Assembly: GCF_013185185.1 (NCBI RefSeq)
Contig: NZ_JAAZWE010000003.1
Span: 620,001 to 684,000, forward strand
Source: Saccharibacillus endophyticus
GTDB lineage: Bacteria; Bacillota; Bacilli; Paenibacillales; Paenibacillaceae
Direction of reading: 5' to 3'
DNA: 64,000 nucleotides
The notes under the pieces are model-generated. The model did not search any database. It was not told the DNA's origin and worked only from the letters and a program-made list of their open reading frames with translations. Numbering within the stretch: position 1 is the first letter of the stretch; every line of letters starts with the position of its first letter. A program made the position numbers and the translations under genes. Of this stretch, positions 42,511 to 53,021 are shown one piece after another.

Positions 42511-44386
42511 ACGAGAATCTTCGGATAGCCGGAACAGGCATGGAGTTTGGGCAAAAGCCAAGACTTTTCGCCTGCACGATCTGCGGCTGCGTTACCAGCT
42601 CATGGTCCTGTTTTTGCTGATCAGCCTGCTGCCGTCGATCGGTCTGGGTTATCTGGTCAATTGGACGGTCAGCCGCGTGCTGGAACGTCAGGCCGTCGAT
42701 CATACGCTGCAATTGATCACGAAGGTCAACCAAACGCTCGACAGCGATATGGAAAATTTGCAAAACATGACGTATCTGATCGGGTTCGACGACCGGGTGC
42801 GGCAGTTCATGACCGACGGCGCCGCGAACGAACAGGAGTCGTATCGATTGAAGCAGTATTTGCAGCGCTACACGACCCTTTATCCCGAAATCGCCGGACT
42901 ATTGGTCGCGGGAGCGGACGGCCAATACGTCAGCAACGAACTGTATGCCCGCGATCCCGGCCGGTCGTTGACGGAAGAAGACTGGTATGCGCGGGCGGAG
43001 GAAAACGAAGGGTTGTTCACGATCCTCGGTCAGCCGTCGGGCCGCAATTTGACCTCGCACGTCAGCTATCAGGATAACGAAGTCGTCACGGTCGCACGTG
43101 CGGTGGTGGATACGGATACGGAACGCACAATCGGCGTGGTGCTGATCGATCTCAAGCTGTGGACGATCTCCAAAGCGGCGCGCGACGTCAAGCTGGGCCG
43201 GACCGGTTATCTGACCGTCGTCGATCGCGAAGGAGGCCGGATCTATGCGCCGGACGCGCCGTATATCGACCGTATTCCTTCGGAATGGTTCGCGGACGGG
43301 AGTACGGGAGCGATCACGCGTAAGGTGGACGGCCGGGAACTTCAGTTGATTTACGGAGATTCTTCGTTTACCGGATGGCGGACCGTCGGCGTTTTTCTGA
43401 CGCGGGAATCGTTGTTCGAAGTCGGTCAGATTCATTTTTACGTGATCTGCTTTCTGTTCGTGGTCTGCATGCTCGGATTGACAGCTGCGCTGCGGCTGTC
43501 TTCTTCGATCTCCGAACCGATCCGCCTGCTTCAAGACGATATGCGCCGCACGGAATCGGGAGACTTGACCGTCCGGCATACCTCCGTAAGGCAAGACGAG
43601 ATCGGCATGCTGGGACGAAGCTTCAACCGGATGCTGGTCGAGCTGCGGCGGCTGATTCAGCTGAACGAACGCAAAGAACGGCAAAAAAGGGAAGCCGAGC
43701 TGCGGAGTTTACAGGACAATATCAAGCCGCATTTTTTGTACAACACGCTGGATACGATCCACTGGATGGCACGCAAAAAAGGAGCCGACGAAGTATCCGA
43801 GATGGTCGAGTCGTTATCGAAACTGTTTCGGATCGGGCTCAGCAAAGGCGGCGACATCATCCCGCTTGCGGACGAGCTGGAGCATATCCGCAGCTACGTG
43901 CTGATCCAGCAAACGCGTTATCAAGGACGATTGAACGTGGAGATCGAAACCGATGAACGGGCGGGCGACTATTTCGTGCTTAAGCTGCTGCTTCAGCCGC
44001 TGGTGGAGAACGCCATTTATCACGGAATCAAAGCGCGCCGGGGACCTGGGAATATTACGATCAAATTGCGAGCGGAACAGGATGCCTTGCTGCTGCAGGT
44101 GGCCGACGACGGCGCGGGCATGAAGCCCGAGCGGCTGGAAGAGCTGAAGCGGAAGCTTGCGAATCCGCTCGAAGCGATCGAGAGACAGGCGTCGGAATCG
44201 CAAAAAAGCGGTCGCAGTTACGGAATGCTGAACGTGCAGTCCCGGCTGCGGCTCGCTTTCGGCGAACATTACGGCATCGAGATCGCGAGCAAGGAAAGCG
44301 AAGGGACGGTCGTCTCGGTGCGCCATCCGCTGCTGCATGAACCGCCCGCTTTTGCGACCGGGAACGAGGAGGAGGAACGATCATGA
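42500..44386 (+). CDS. Sensor histidine kinase, YesM (LytS-like) family
   Basis: A 628-residue kinase. Two membrane segments (about residues 35-55 and 313-333) flank a Cache-type outer domain (LITKVNQTLDSDMENLQNMT, AGLLVAGADGQYVSNELYAR). HAMP follows (about 335-385), then a His_kinase domain with His411 in DNIKPHFLYNTLDTIHWMAR and an ATPase domain with NAIYHGIK, DDGAGM and YGMLNVQSRL. The start ATG 42500 overlaps the binding-protein gene. It phosphorylates the AraC-type regulator encoded next and probably reports sugar through the anchored binding protein. Confidence 0.94.
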   Translation: MRNERESSDSRNRHGVWAKAKTFRLHDLRLRYQLMVLFLLISLLPSIGLGYLVNWTVSRVLERQAVDHTLQLITKVNQTLDSDMENLQNMTYLIGFDDRVRQFMTDGAANEQESYRLKQYLQRYTTLYPEIAGLLVAGADGQYVSNELYARDPGRSLTEEDWYARAEENEGLFTILGQPSGRNLTSHVSYQDNEVVTVARAVVDTDTERTIGVVLIDLKLWTISKAARDVKLGRTGYLTVVDREGGRIYAPDAPYIDRIPSEWFADGSTGAITRKVDGRELQLIYGDSSFTGWRTVGVFLTRESLFEVGQIHFYVICFLFVVCMLGLTAALRLSSSISEPIRLLQDDMRRTESGDLTVRHTSVRQDEIGMLGRSFNRMLVELRRLIQLNERKERQKREAELRSLQDNIKPHFLYNTLDTIHWMARKKGADEVSEMVESLSKLFRIGLSKGGDIIPLADELEHIRSYVLIQQTRYQGRLNVEIETDERAGDYFVLKLLLQPLVENAIYHGIKARRGPGNITIKLRAEQDALLLQVADDGAGMKPERLEELKRKLANPLEAIERQASESQKSGRSYGMLNVQSRLRLAFGEHYGIEIASKESEGTVVSVRHPLLHEPPAFATGNEEEERS

Positions 44387-45618
44387 ACGAAACGCCGTAT
44401 CGGGTATTGATCGCCGACGACGAACCGATTATCCGCGAAGGACTGCGGGAATCGATCGATTGGGCCGCGCTCGGCATGAAAGTGGTCGGCGAAGCGGAAG
44501 ACGGGGAAGAAGCGCTGGAGTTGGCTTTGGATTTGGAGGTTCAGTTGGCGCTGGTCGATATGAACATGCCTTTTTTGAACGGGATTTCGTTGATGCGCAA
44601 ACTGCGGGAACGATTGCCGGACTGCCGGTTCGTCATCATCACGGGGCACGACGAATTCGATTATGCACGCGAAGGCATTCGCCTCGGCGTGGAAGATTAT
44701 ATCCTCAAGCCGGTGAACCCGGAAGCGCTGCGCGGCGTGCTGCTGCGGGTCAAAGAAAGCCTCGACGGAGAAGCCAGGCAGGCCGGGTATTTGAAGCTCG
44801 CATCCGAGCAGATTCGGCGCAACATTCCGATGCTCCAAGCCCGTTTCGGTCAGGAATGGGCGGAAGGACGGTTGGATCGCGAAGAAATAGGGGAACGGTT
44901 GGCTTTTCTCGGTCTGCCGGCAGCGCCCCTGGTTCAGTTATGCGTGATCCGTTGGCCCGAGCCGGAAGCGGCGCAGCCGATTTTGAAAGAAAGCGATCGA
45001 CAGCTGTATTGGTTTGCCGCGGAAAATATCGTATCCGAACTGGCGGGGCAGCGCCGCCATATGCTGATTCGGGATTCTTCGGGTCTGCTGCTGTTGTTTT
45101 TGTGGGATACGGCCGAGCAGGAGATCGCCGAAGTGATCGAACGCCAGGTGCGTCGTTTTTTGAAACTCGTCGTGCAGGCGCATATCGAATCGGTGCCGCC
45201 CGGCAGCGACGTCGAAGATCTGCCGGACGTATACAAACGCTGCCGCGAAGCCGTTTACAAAGACGCCCAATTGTCGCCGCTCGTACGCCGGGCCAGAGAG
45301 TACATTCGCGATTACTACGGCGATCCCGAATTGACGCTGGAATCGTTCGCCCGGAATTTGCAGGTTTCTCCCGTTTATTTGAGCCGCGTGCTCAAAAAAG
45401 AATTGGGCGATTCGTTCGTCGCGCTGCTCACCCATACGCGGATACGCAAAGCGATCGAACTGCTCAATACGACCGATCTGCCGATCTACGAGATCGCCGA
45501 GCAGAGCGGGTACGACACCCAGCATTACTTCAGTACCGCTTTCAAAAAAGTGATGGGCGTGTCGCCGAACCAGTACCGCCGGGGAGCCGCTTTTCCCGAA
45601 CGGCCGTCCGGTCAATAA
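44383..45618 (+). CDS. Response regulator with AraC-type DNA-binding domain (YesN family)
   Basis: A 411-residue regulator. The receiver has Asp12/Asp13, phospho-acceptor Asp59 (LALVDMNMPF) and lysine in YILKPVNPEA. A helical linker of about 170 residues leads to two AraC helix-turn-helix motifs at the C-terminus (LESFARNLQVSPVYLSRVLK and IYEIAEQSGYDTQHYFSTAF, ending in GVSPNQYRR). It overlaps the kinase gene by four bases (ATGA). Its expected target is the chvE-mmsA-mmsB promoter just upstream in the same cluster. Confidence 0.95.
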   Translation: MNETPYRVLIADDEPIIREGLRESIDWAALGMKVVGEAEDGEEALELALDLEVQLALVDMNMPFLNGISLMRKLRERLPDCRFVIITGHDEFDYAREGIRLGVEDYILKPVNPEALRGVLLRVKESLDGEARQAGYLKLASEQIRRNIPMLQARFGQEWAEGRLDREEIGERLAFLGLPAAPLVQLCVIRWPEPEAAQPILKESDRQLYWFAAENIVSELAGQRRHMLIRDSSGLLLLFLWDTAEQEIAEVIERQVRRFLKLVVQAHIESVPPGSDVEDLPDVYKRCREAVYKDAQLSPLVRRAREYIRDYYGDPELTLESFARNLQVSPVYLSRVLKKELGDSFVALLTHTRIRKAIELLNTTDLPIYEIAEQSGYDTQHYFSTAFKKVMGVSPNQYRRGAAFPERPSGQ

Positions 45619-45771
45619 GCGGCCCTGCGCCGATCGCGGTCAGACTTCTTTTTTCCTATCCCGCCTGCATGGTTGCGAAACGCGCCAGGCGTGTAATAGA
45701 ACTTAGCGGCCGGGTAAAGATCTCGCTGAACGATCGCCCGGCCAAGAAGTTCGAAGAAAAGAGGGAAAGGC

Positions 45772-46203
45772 ATGGAACAACAAAAAAAATTCAATCTGCG
45801 CTTCGACTGGCCCCATCATTTTCTGGCGCTTCCGCTGTCTTTGGTAGTGCTGGTAGCTTCGGTCGTTCGTCTGATCGGCGAGCTGCGGCAGGATCAAGGA
45901 TCGTCGGACGACTGGATTCTGGTCGGTCTTGCGTTCGTGCTGCTGCTGGCGCTGCTGCGCATGCGGGTATACGCGACCAAAACGCAGGATCGGATCGTGC
46001 GGGTCGAAGAAAACTTCCGTTACTACCGCCTGACGGGCCGCGAACCGGATCGGCGCCTGAGCGTCGCCCAGATCATCGCGCTGCGCAATGCCGGCGATAC
46101 GGAGTTCCCGGGACTTTGCGCCCGCGCCGCCGAAGAGAACTGGGACGCGGAGCGGATTCGCTCGGAGATCAAGCATTTCCGACCGGATACGATGCGGATC
46201 TGA
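45772..46203 (+). CDS. DUF6526 family small membrane protein
   Basis: A 143-residue protein with two N-terminal membrane segments (about 15-35 and 48-65) and a basic soluble domain (RVYATKTQDRIVRVEENFRY, LSVAQIIALRNAGDTEFPGL). This pattern fits the DUF6526 group, whose function is unknown. Start ATG 45772 follows GAGGGAAAGG. It lies alone between the sugar regulator and a palindromic repeat. The 153-base gap before it has no recognised terminator, so read-through from the regulator is possible. Confidence 0.78.
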   Translation: MEQQKKFNLRFDWPHHFLALPLSLVVLVASVVRLIGELRQDQGSSDDWILVGLAFVLLLALLRMRVYATKTQDRIVRVEENFRYYRLTGREPDRRLSVAQIIALRNAGDTEFPGLCARAAEENWDAERIRSEIKHFRPDTMRI

Positions 46204-46212
46204 CGGAGGGGC

Positions 46213-46319
46213 GGGAAGCGAGAAGACTGCGAGAAAAATTCGTTAGCGGATGCTTACGAGGCGGCTTTCTCCGAAAGCCTTCGCCTGCACTGAATTTTTC
46301 TCTCCGTCTTCTCGCTTCC
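46213..46319. repeat. Long intergenic palindrome E
   Basis: Outer arms GGAAGCGAGAAGAC and GTCTTCTCGCTTCC are perfect (14 bp); inner GAGAAAAATTCG pairs with GAATTTTTCTC, and CTTTC/GAAAG closes the centre. The GAGAAAAATTCGTT and ACTGAATTTTTCTC ends resemble copies A-D. Confidence 0.82.
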
Positions 46320-46337
46320 TTATAAGTTGTATGTTAC

Positions 46338-46380
46338 AAAAAAAGCGCGGCGCCGATTGCGATCGGCTGCCGCGCTTTTT
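46338..46380. terminator. Terminator of gdhA
   Basis: AAAAAAGCGCGGC pairs with GCCGCGCTTTTT, with inner CCGAT/ATCGG; bidirectional. Confidence 0.92.
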
Positions 46381-46419
46381 CATTGACGATTTTTCTCGTT
46401 TTTTAAATGAAGCACAAAC

Positions 46420-48269
<1,850 letters not shown>

Positions 48270-49256
48270 CTACAGCAATTCCGCGCGCAGCTCCGCAGCG
48301 CTTTTCGGCGACAGATGACCCAGCGGAATATCGAATACCGTCCGCGCTCCCGTCTGCCCTTCGGCAGCCAGTTTAAACGCCGCGCGCGCATAAGCGATCA
48401 ATACGCTGGCCGTGAACTCCGGGTTGCTTTCCAGTTCCAAGCCGAATTCGATCCGCTGCTTACTTCCGGCTCCGGTAACGCCGCTGCGCATCACGAATCC
48501 GCCGTGAGGCATGCCCGAATGCTCGCGCTCCAGTTCTTCTGCCGTAATGAACGTCACGCTTGTGTTGTAGTCGGAGAAGTAGTTCGGCATCGATACGATC
48601 GCTTCGCGAATCGCGTTCTCGTCCGCGCCTTCTTCGGCAACGACGTAACAGTCGCGCATATGCTTATCCCGGGTTTTCAATTCCGGCGTTTCGCCCGAAC
48701 GGATCAAGTCGATCGCGGTTTGGACAGGCACCGTGTATTGCACGCCTGCTTTGACGCCTGGAACGCGACGAATCGCGTCGGAATGTCCTTGGCTGACGCC
48801 TTTGCCCCAGAATGTATATTTCTTGCCTTCAGGCAAGATCGATTCCGCAAGCAGTCGGTTCATCGAGAACAAGCCCGGGTCCCAACCCGTCGAAATGACG
48901 CTGACCCGTTCGCCTTCGAGAGCGGCCGTATTCACCGTATCGAAAAATTCAGGGATCTTGGCATGCGTATCGAAGCTGTCCACCGTATGGAACAGCGAAG
49001 CAAGCTGAGGGGTTTGTTCAGGCAGATCCGTAGCGGAACCCCCGCACAGGATCATCACGTCGACATCATTACGAAATTGCTCGACGTCTGCGATATGTAC
49101 AAAACGGACTGATTCTCCGCGCTGTTCCAGCGACTTGGGATCACGACGGCTGAATACCGCCACAAGTTCCATGTCCGGATTTTGCGCAATTGCGCTGCGT
49201 ACGCCCCGGCCGAGATTGCCATAGCCGACGATGCCGATTCTGATTTTTTGCTGCAT
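48270..49256 (-). CDS. ddh: meso-Diaminopimelate D-dehydrogenase
   Basis: A 328-residue enzyme. The NADPH motif GIVGYGNLGRGV is at residues 8-19; further family marks are VFSRRDPKSL, ILCGGSATDLPEQTPQLASL, the STGWDPGLFSMNR segment and FWGKGVSQGHSDAIRRVPGV. The enzyme makes meso-diaminopimelate directly from tetrahydrodipicolinate, a shortcut in lysine and peptidoglycan precursor synthesis. ATG 49256 is preferred because AGGGAGGA lies seven bases before it. It is a single-gene unit with a clear minus-strand promoter. Confidence 0.96.
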   Translation of the reverse strand: MQQKIRIGIVGYGNLGRGVRSAIAQNPDMELVAVFSRRDPKSLEQRGESVRFVHIADVEQFRNDVDVMILCGGSATDLPEQTPQLASLFHTVDSFDTHAKIPEFFDTVNTAALEGERVSVISTGWDPGLFSMNRLLAESILPEGKKYTFWGKGVSQGHSDAIRRVPGVKAGVQYTVPVQTAIDLIRSGETPELKTRDKHMRDCYVVAEEGADENAIREAIVSMPNYFSDYNTSVTFITAEELEREHSGMPHGGFVMRSGVTGAGSKQRIEFGLELESNPEFTASVLIAYARAAFKLAAEGQTGARTVFDIPLGHLSPKSAAELRAELL

Positions 49257-49270
49257 GAAAGAATCCTCCC

Positions 49271-49339
49271 TTTGCAAACGTTTGACTGTAAAACTCCGAA
49301 TATCCGTTAAGTATAGTTATAGTTGACACGGTGTGTAAA
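49271..49339 (-). promoter_or_regulatory. ddh promoter with CAAACGTTTG palindrome
   Basis: On the minus strand TTTACA (49334-49339), 18-bp spacer and TATACT (49310-49315). The palindrome CAAACGTTTG (about 49275-49284) lies between the start point and the ribosome site and resembles a LacI/CcpA-type half-site pair with 13 of 15 cre matches. The rest of the 357-base gap to 49613 carries a plus-strand TTGACA at 49409 without a good -10, and nothing else recognised. Confidence 0.5.
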
Positions 49340-49613
49340 CTGCCTAATTGAATTTTCGTTAAAAAATGCCCCTAAAGTCCTAGATTTGATGAGTGGTTAG
49401 TTAACATTTTGACAAAAGGGAACGATTGCGTTTGTGGCGTCCGGGCGCTCTTTCGCTTAAAATATGGGCAAGACGTTACAAGGCGTGAAAGCAGACGACG
49501 AACGAGGCCGTGCACGTGCACCCGGTCTTTTCGGAGTTTGGACACACAGCCTAAATACAAACGCATATAGCTCGCAGAAAACTGCCGGCTTTTAAACATA
49601 AGGAGGCTCGAAC

Positions 49614-50324
49614 GTGACTGGAACGGTATTGATTATCGAGGATGAAGACAAGATTGCCCGTCTGTTGGAGCTTGAACTGGGCTATGAAGGCTATCGGACA
49701 GGGCGCGCGGGTTCGGGAACGGAAGGGTTGGAGCTGTACAGGGAAGGCGGTTGGGACCTGATTCTGCTGGATGTGATGCTGCCGGGAATCAGCGGGATCG
49801 AAGTACTGCGGCGTATTCGCGCCACCGATCCATTGACTCCGGTCATTCTGCTGACGGCAAAAGACTCGGTCGAAGACAAGGTATCCGGACTGGATCTGGG
49901 TGCGAGCGATTACGTGACCAAGCCTTTCGAAATCGAGGAACTGCTGGCACGCATCCGTTCTTCGCTGCGGGTCAGCGCCGCCAGGACGGCTCGACAGGAA
50001 GCGGTTGTTGACGTCGCGGAAGAGTTTCTTGCGATCGGCGATTTGCGCTTGAACGAGCAGACGAGAGAAGTATACCGGGGAGAACGTCGGATCGACTTGA
50101 CCCCTCGCGAATTTGATCTGCTTGTTTTCCTGCTTCGCAATCAGCGTCAAGTCTTGAGCCGGGAACAAATGATTCGAGAGGTATGGGGGTACGATTATGC
50201 GGGAGACACGAACGTCGTCGACGTGTATATCCGTTATGTGCGAAAAAAGATCGACGAGACGGGACTTCCCGAGTTGATCCATACGGTGCGCGGCGTAGGT
50301 TACGTCTTGAAGGAGTCTTCCTGA
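49614..50324 (+). CDS. OmpR-family response regulator (YkoG-like)
   Basis: A 236-residue regulator with receiver residues Glu9, Asp10, Asp12, phospho-acceptor Asp53 (LILLDVMLPG) and YVTKPFEIEE, and a C-terminal winged helix ending in YIRYVRKKIDETGLPELIHT and VRGVGYVL. The start is GTG 49614 after AAGGAGG. The kinase gene begins one base after its stop. The gene order regulator, kinase, PepSY protein resembles ykoG-ykoH-ykoJ of Bacillus subtilis. Its likely binding boxes are the TTCTCA repeats at 52892. Confidence 0.94.
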   Translation: MTGTVLIIEDEDKIARLLELELGYEGYRTGRAGSGTEGLELYREGGWDLILLDVMLPGISGIEVLRRIRATDPLTPVILLTAKDSVEDKVSGLDLGASDYVTKPFEIEELLARIRSSLRVSAARTARQEAVVDVAEEFLAIGDLRLNEQTREVYRGERRIDLTPREFDLLVFLLRNQRQVLSREQMIREVWGYDYAGDTNVVDVYIRYVRKKIDETGLPELIHTVRGVGYVLKESS

Positions 50325-50325
50325 G

Positions 50326-51780
50326 ATGCGGCTCAAAAGTAAAATCTATCTTTACACCTCGGTGCTTTTCGCGGCATTGCTGGCTGTGGTCTGCATCTCG
50401 GTCTACGTATTATTTCAGCGAATGTCTGTGGAAGACGAGACGCAGCGGATACAAGCCGAAGCTTTTTTGATCGCTGAGCGGGTCGCCGGATCTTCTGCGC
50501 AAATTGCCCCGGACGATCTGCTGCGCGCTTACGTTCCGGCGGACGGCATGCTGCGAGTTGTCCGCCCTGAAGGGACAAGTCTCTCTGCTGTGACGAACGG
50601 GGCGGGAGATGCTTTTACCGCTGAAACGTATGCGTACCACGAAAGTGTCACCAGTGAGCGATTAAGCGCGGGCGGCAGCGGCTATATCCGTGTATCCGTG
50701 CCCGTCATCTGGTCGGACGGCGAGGTACGCAGCGTGCAAATCAGCCGCAGCATCGCGGATACGGAAGGTCGTCTTGCCGTATTGCGCACCGTATTGGTAG
50801 TGGTGTCGCTGCTCGCGTTGATTCCTGCCATTCTGGCCAGCCGCGTCCTGTCGAATCGGATTGTGAAACCGATCTCGGCGCTTACCGGTACGATGGGCGA
50901 TATCCGGCAGAGCGGGAAATTTCGGCAGATCGAGACGGGTCAGAAGCCCGGCGACGAGTTGGCGGAGATGGAGCGTGCGTTCAATGAAATGATCGCGCTG
51001 CTCGAAGCCAACTTCGCCAGGCAGGAGCGCTTCGTCTCGGATGCTTCGCACGAACTCAAAACGCCGCTGACGATTATCGAGAGTTATGCGAACTTACTGC
51101 GCCGCCGGGGCAAAGAGCGCCCGGAAGTATTCGATGAAGCCGTGGGCGCGATCTTGTCGGAATCGGTACGGATGAGGGAGTTGACCGAACGTTTACTTCA
51201 ATCGGCGCGTCGTCCCGAGGCGGACACTCTGGAAATGACAGAAACGAATTTAACCGCGTCAGTTCGGGAATCGGCTGCGGCATTTTCGGGAGCTTATGGA
51301 CGCAGGGTAAACGTGCGCGCAGATGACGTTGTTCCGGTAACGACAGATACGGCCAAAGTGCGCCAACTGCTTTTTATCTTGCTGGACAATGCGCGCAAGT
51401 ACAGCGAAGATGGAATTGAAGTCGAAGTTTCCGGGGGAAGCGGCATTGCGGCAAGAATACGGGTGATAGACCGGGGCGTCGGGATTCCCGAAGCCGAATT
51501 GCCCAAAGTATTTGATCGCTTCTATCGAGTCGACTCTTCCCGTACCCGCCAGACAGGCGGCTCCGGTCTGGGTTTATCCTTGGCGCAAGATATTGCTGAA
51601 GCGTTGGGCGTTCAGATCGGAATCGAGAGCCAAGTGGGAAAAGGGACTATGGTCACCTTGGCGTTTCCAACCTTAAATCTGCCTCGTCCTACCTCAGACA
51701 CCCGAAGCGGTAAAACAGGTCTCGGACGAAGAAGCACGCGTACGGATGAACATAAATCGGAGCGAAAGGAGAGATCGTGA
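50326..51780 (+). CDS. Sensor histidine kinase (YkoH-like)
   Basis: A 484-residue kinase: membrane segments at about 8-28 and 155-178, an outer domain of about 125 residues, HAMP, then HisKA with His242 in FVSDASHELKTPLTIIESYA and an ATPase domain with LDNARKYS, DRGVGIPE and GGSGLGLSLA. The C-terminal tail (from about 455) is basic and polar. It overlaps the PepSY gene by one base (TGATG). The signal is unknown; PepSY partners suggest a cell-surface or protease-related cue. Confidence 0.94.
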   Translation: MRLKSKIYLYTSVLFAALLAVVCISVYVLFQRMSVEDETQRIQAEAFLIAERVAGSSAQIAPDDLLRAYVPADGMLRVVRPEGTSLSAVTNGAGDAFTAETYAYHESVTSERLSAGGSGYIRVSVPVIWSDGEVRSVQISRSIADTEGRLAVLRTVLVVVSLLALIPAILASRVLSNRIVKPISALTGTMGDIRQSGKFRQIETGQKPGDELAEMERAFNEMIALLEANFARQERFVSDASHELKTPLTIIESYANLLRRRGKERPEVFDEAVGAILSESVRMRELTERLLQSARRPEADTLEMTETNLTASVRESAAAFSGAYGRRVNVRADDVVPVTTDTAKVRQLLFILLDNARKYSEDGIEVEVSGGSGIAARIRVIDRGVGIPEAELPKVFDRFYRVDSSRTRQTGGSGLGLSLAQDIAEALGVQIGIESQVGKGTMVTLAFPTLNLPRPTSDTRSGKTGLGRRSTRTDEHKSERKERS

Positions 51781-52667
51781 TGAAACGCATTTCAGGAAAA
51801 CTCATCGGATCGGCGGCCGTAGCGGCGGTTGCGGTGACGGGATTGATCCTTTGGAGTCCCTGGGGAGCAGCCGAACCTGCACTCACGCGCGAACAAGCCG
51901 AACAGGAATTGTTGGCACGTTACAGCGGGCAAGTCGAATCGGCCAATCTGGCAAACGGTCGCTACGACATGCTGCTGCGAACCGATGCGGGGCTGTACGC
52001 CGTAGCGCTCTCCGCTTCCAGCGGACAGGTCGAATCGATCAGCCGTCTGGAGGCTGCCGAAAAGCCCCTGCCTGAAATTCTTGAACGCACTAAAGTCAAA
52101 ACGCTGCTGGAAAATCGTGCAACAGGCGCAACAGTCACCCGCCTGGAACTAGAAACGCCGACAGACGCAGATAATCCTCTCTATGTGGCAGAATTAACCG
52201 ATCATGCAGGTCGCTTATTAAAACTTACAATCGATGCGTACAGCGGCGATATCCAATCCGAACAAGAAATCGCCGCACCGCCGACAAATGATAACGGCTC
52301 CACCCAACCGACCGAGGCCCCCGGCAGTTCTTCCAACGGACAAAATGGCGAGAATCCCGACAATTCGACCAAGCCTGACGACAAGGGCAATCAACCGCAG
52401 AAACCGAATGCCGACGAACCGGTTCGTTTGCTCAGTGAAAAAGAAGCCGAAAAAATCGCCGCAAAATCGCTAGCCGACGCAGGCTCCAAAGTCGAAGACA
52501 CCGACGCCGATCTCCGAACCGAAGACGACGGCCAAGCCTACTACCTGGTGGAAGTCGAACTCGAAGACGGCCGCGAAGCCTCCGTCCAAATCAATGCCGT
52601 CTCCGGCGCCGTCCTCTCGACCACCTGGGACGAAGACAAAGAAAACGAAGACGACGAAAATACCTAA
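51780..52667 (+). CDS. PepSY-domain protein, membrane-anchored
   Basis: A 295-residue protein with an N-terminal membrane anchor (about 6-24). Two PepSY-type regions follow: about 30-155 (LTREQAEQELLARYSGQVES, LYVAELTDHAGRLLKLTIDA) and about 215-285 (LLSEKEAEKIAAKSLADAGS, YYLVEVELEDGREASVQINA). A Thr/Asn/Pro/Gly linker lies between. PepSY domains are known as protease-inhibitory or metal-linked extracytoplasmic modules. ATG 51780 or GTG 51777 can start it, after AAAGGAGAG. It is the third gene of the two-component operon and likely modulates the kinase. Confidence 0.87.
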   Translation: MKRISGKLIGSAAVAAVAVTGLILWSPWGAAEPALTREQAEQELLARYSGQVESANLANGRYDMLLRTDAGLYAVALSASSGQVESISRLEAAEKPLPEILERTKVKTLLENRATGATVTRLELETPTDADNPLYVAELTDHAGRLLKLTIDAYSGDIQSEQEIAAPPTNDNGSTQPTEAPGSSSNGQNGENPDNSTKPDDKGNQPQKPNADEPVRLLSEKEAEKIAAKSLADAGSKVEDTDADLRTEDDGQAYYLVEVELEDGREASVQINAVSGAVLSTTWDEDKENEDDENT

Positions 52668-52674
52668 CCTACCC

Positions 52675-52704
52675 AACCGCCTCTCGTGCAGGCGGTTCTT
52701 TTTG
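52675..52704 (+). terminator. Terminator of the two-component/PepSY operon
   Basis: AACCGCCT pairs with AGGCGGTT around seven bases, followed by a T-rich tract. Confidence 0.88.
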
Positions 52705-52753
52705 TTTTTTTATTTCTCTTTTTTCCTTAAAGTTTATATTGTACAAAGCGTCC

Positions 52754-52874
52754 AGCGAAGGGAGAAATTCAGTGAAAGACGCCTTTGAACTCGGAAAACG
52801 TCTTTATTTAAATCCAATCCAGTTTTCCGAGTGAGACAGCGCCTTGAACGAATTTCTCCCGCAGCGCCCCCGCT
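52754..52874. repeat. Long intergenic palindrome B
   Basis: AGCGAAGGGAGAAATTCAGT pairs with ACGAATTTCTCCCGCAGCG in part, and ACTCGGAAAAC with TTTTCCGAGT inside. The stretch GTGAAAGACGCCTTTGAACT is identical to copy A, and GTGAGACAGCGCCTTGAAC is shared with copies A and C. Confidence 0.88.
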
Positions 52875-52891
52875 TTAACCCCCATACAAAC

Positions 52892-52920
52892 TTCTCACTT
52901 TTTTCTCATCGTTTTCTAAT
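52892..52920 (+). promoter_or_regulatory. Three 11-bp-phased TTCTCA boxes before the PepSY gene
   Basis: TTCTCAC (52892), TTCTCAT (52903) and TTCTAAT (52914) start exactly 11 bp apart, the pattern of tandem OmpR-family monomer sites. They lie about 110 bases before the gene at 53022; a possible -10 (GTTAATCTAAT) follows near 52952. Confidence 0.6.
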
Positions 52921-53021
52921 GAAGCTCTCTCCGCCTTCTCAGACGGCACGGTTAATCTAATAGTGCGGCAGGGCAAGACGCCTTGCAAACCTACAAAAGA
53001 GAAACCGAGGAGGAGATTGAA

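Noticed and set aside
44337..46325. A 662-codon plus-strand open frame across the AraC-type regulator
   Set aside because: It is an alternative frame of the kinase end, regulator and DUF6526 genes, extremely Arg-rich, with no ribosome site or domain.
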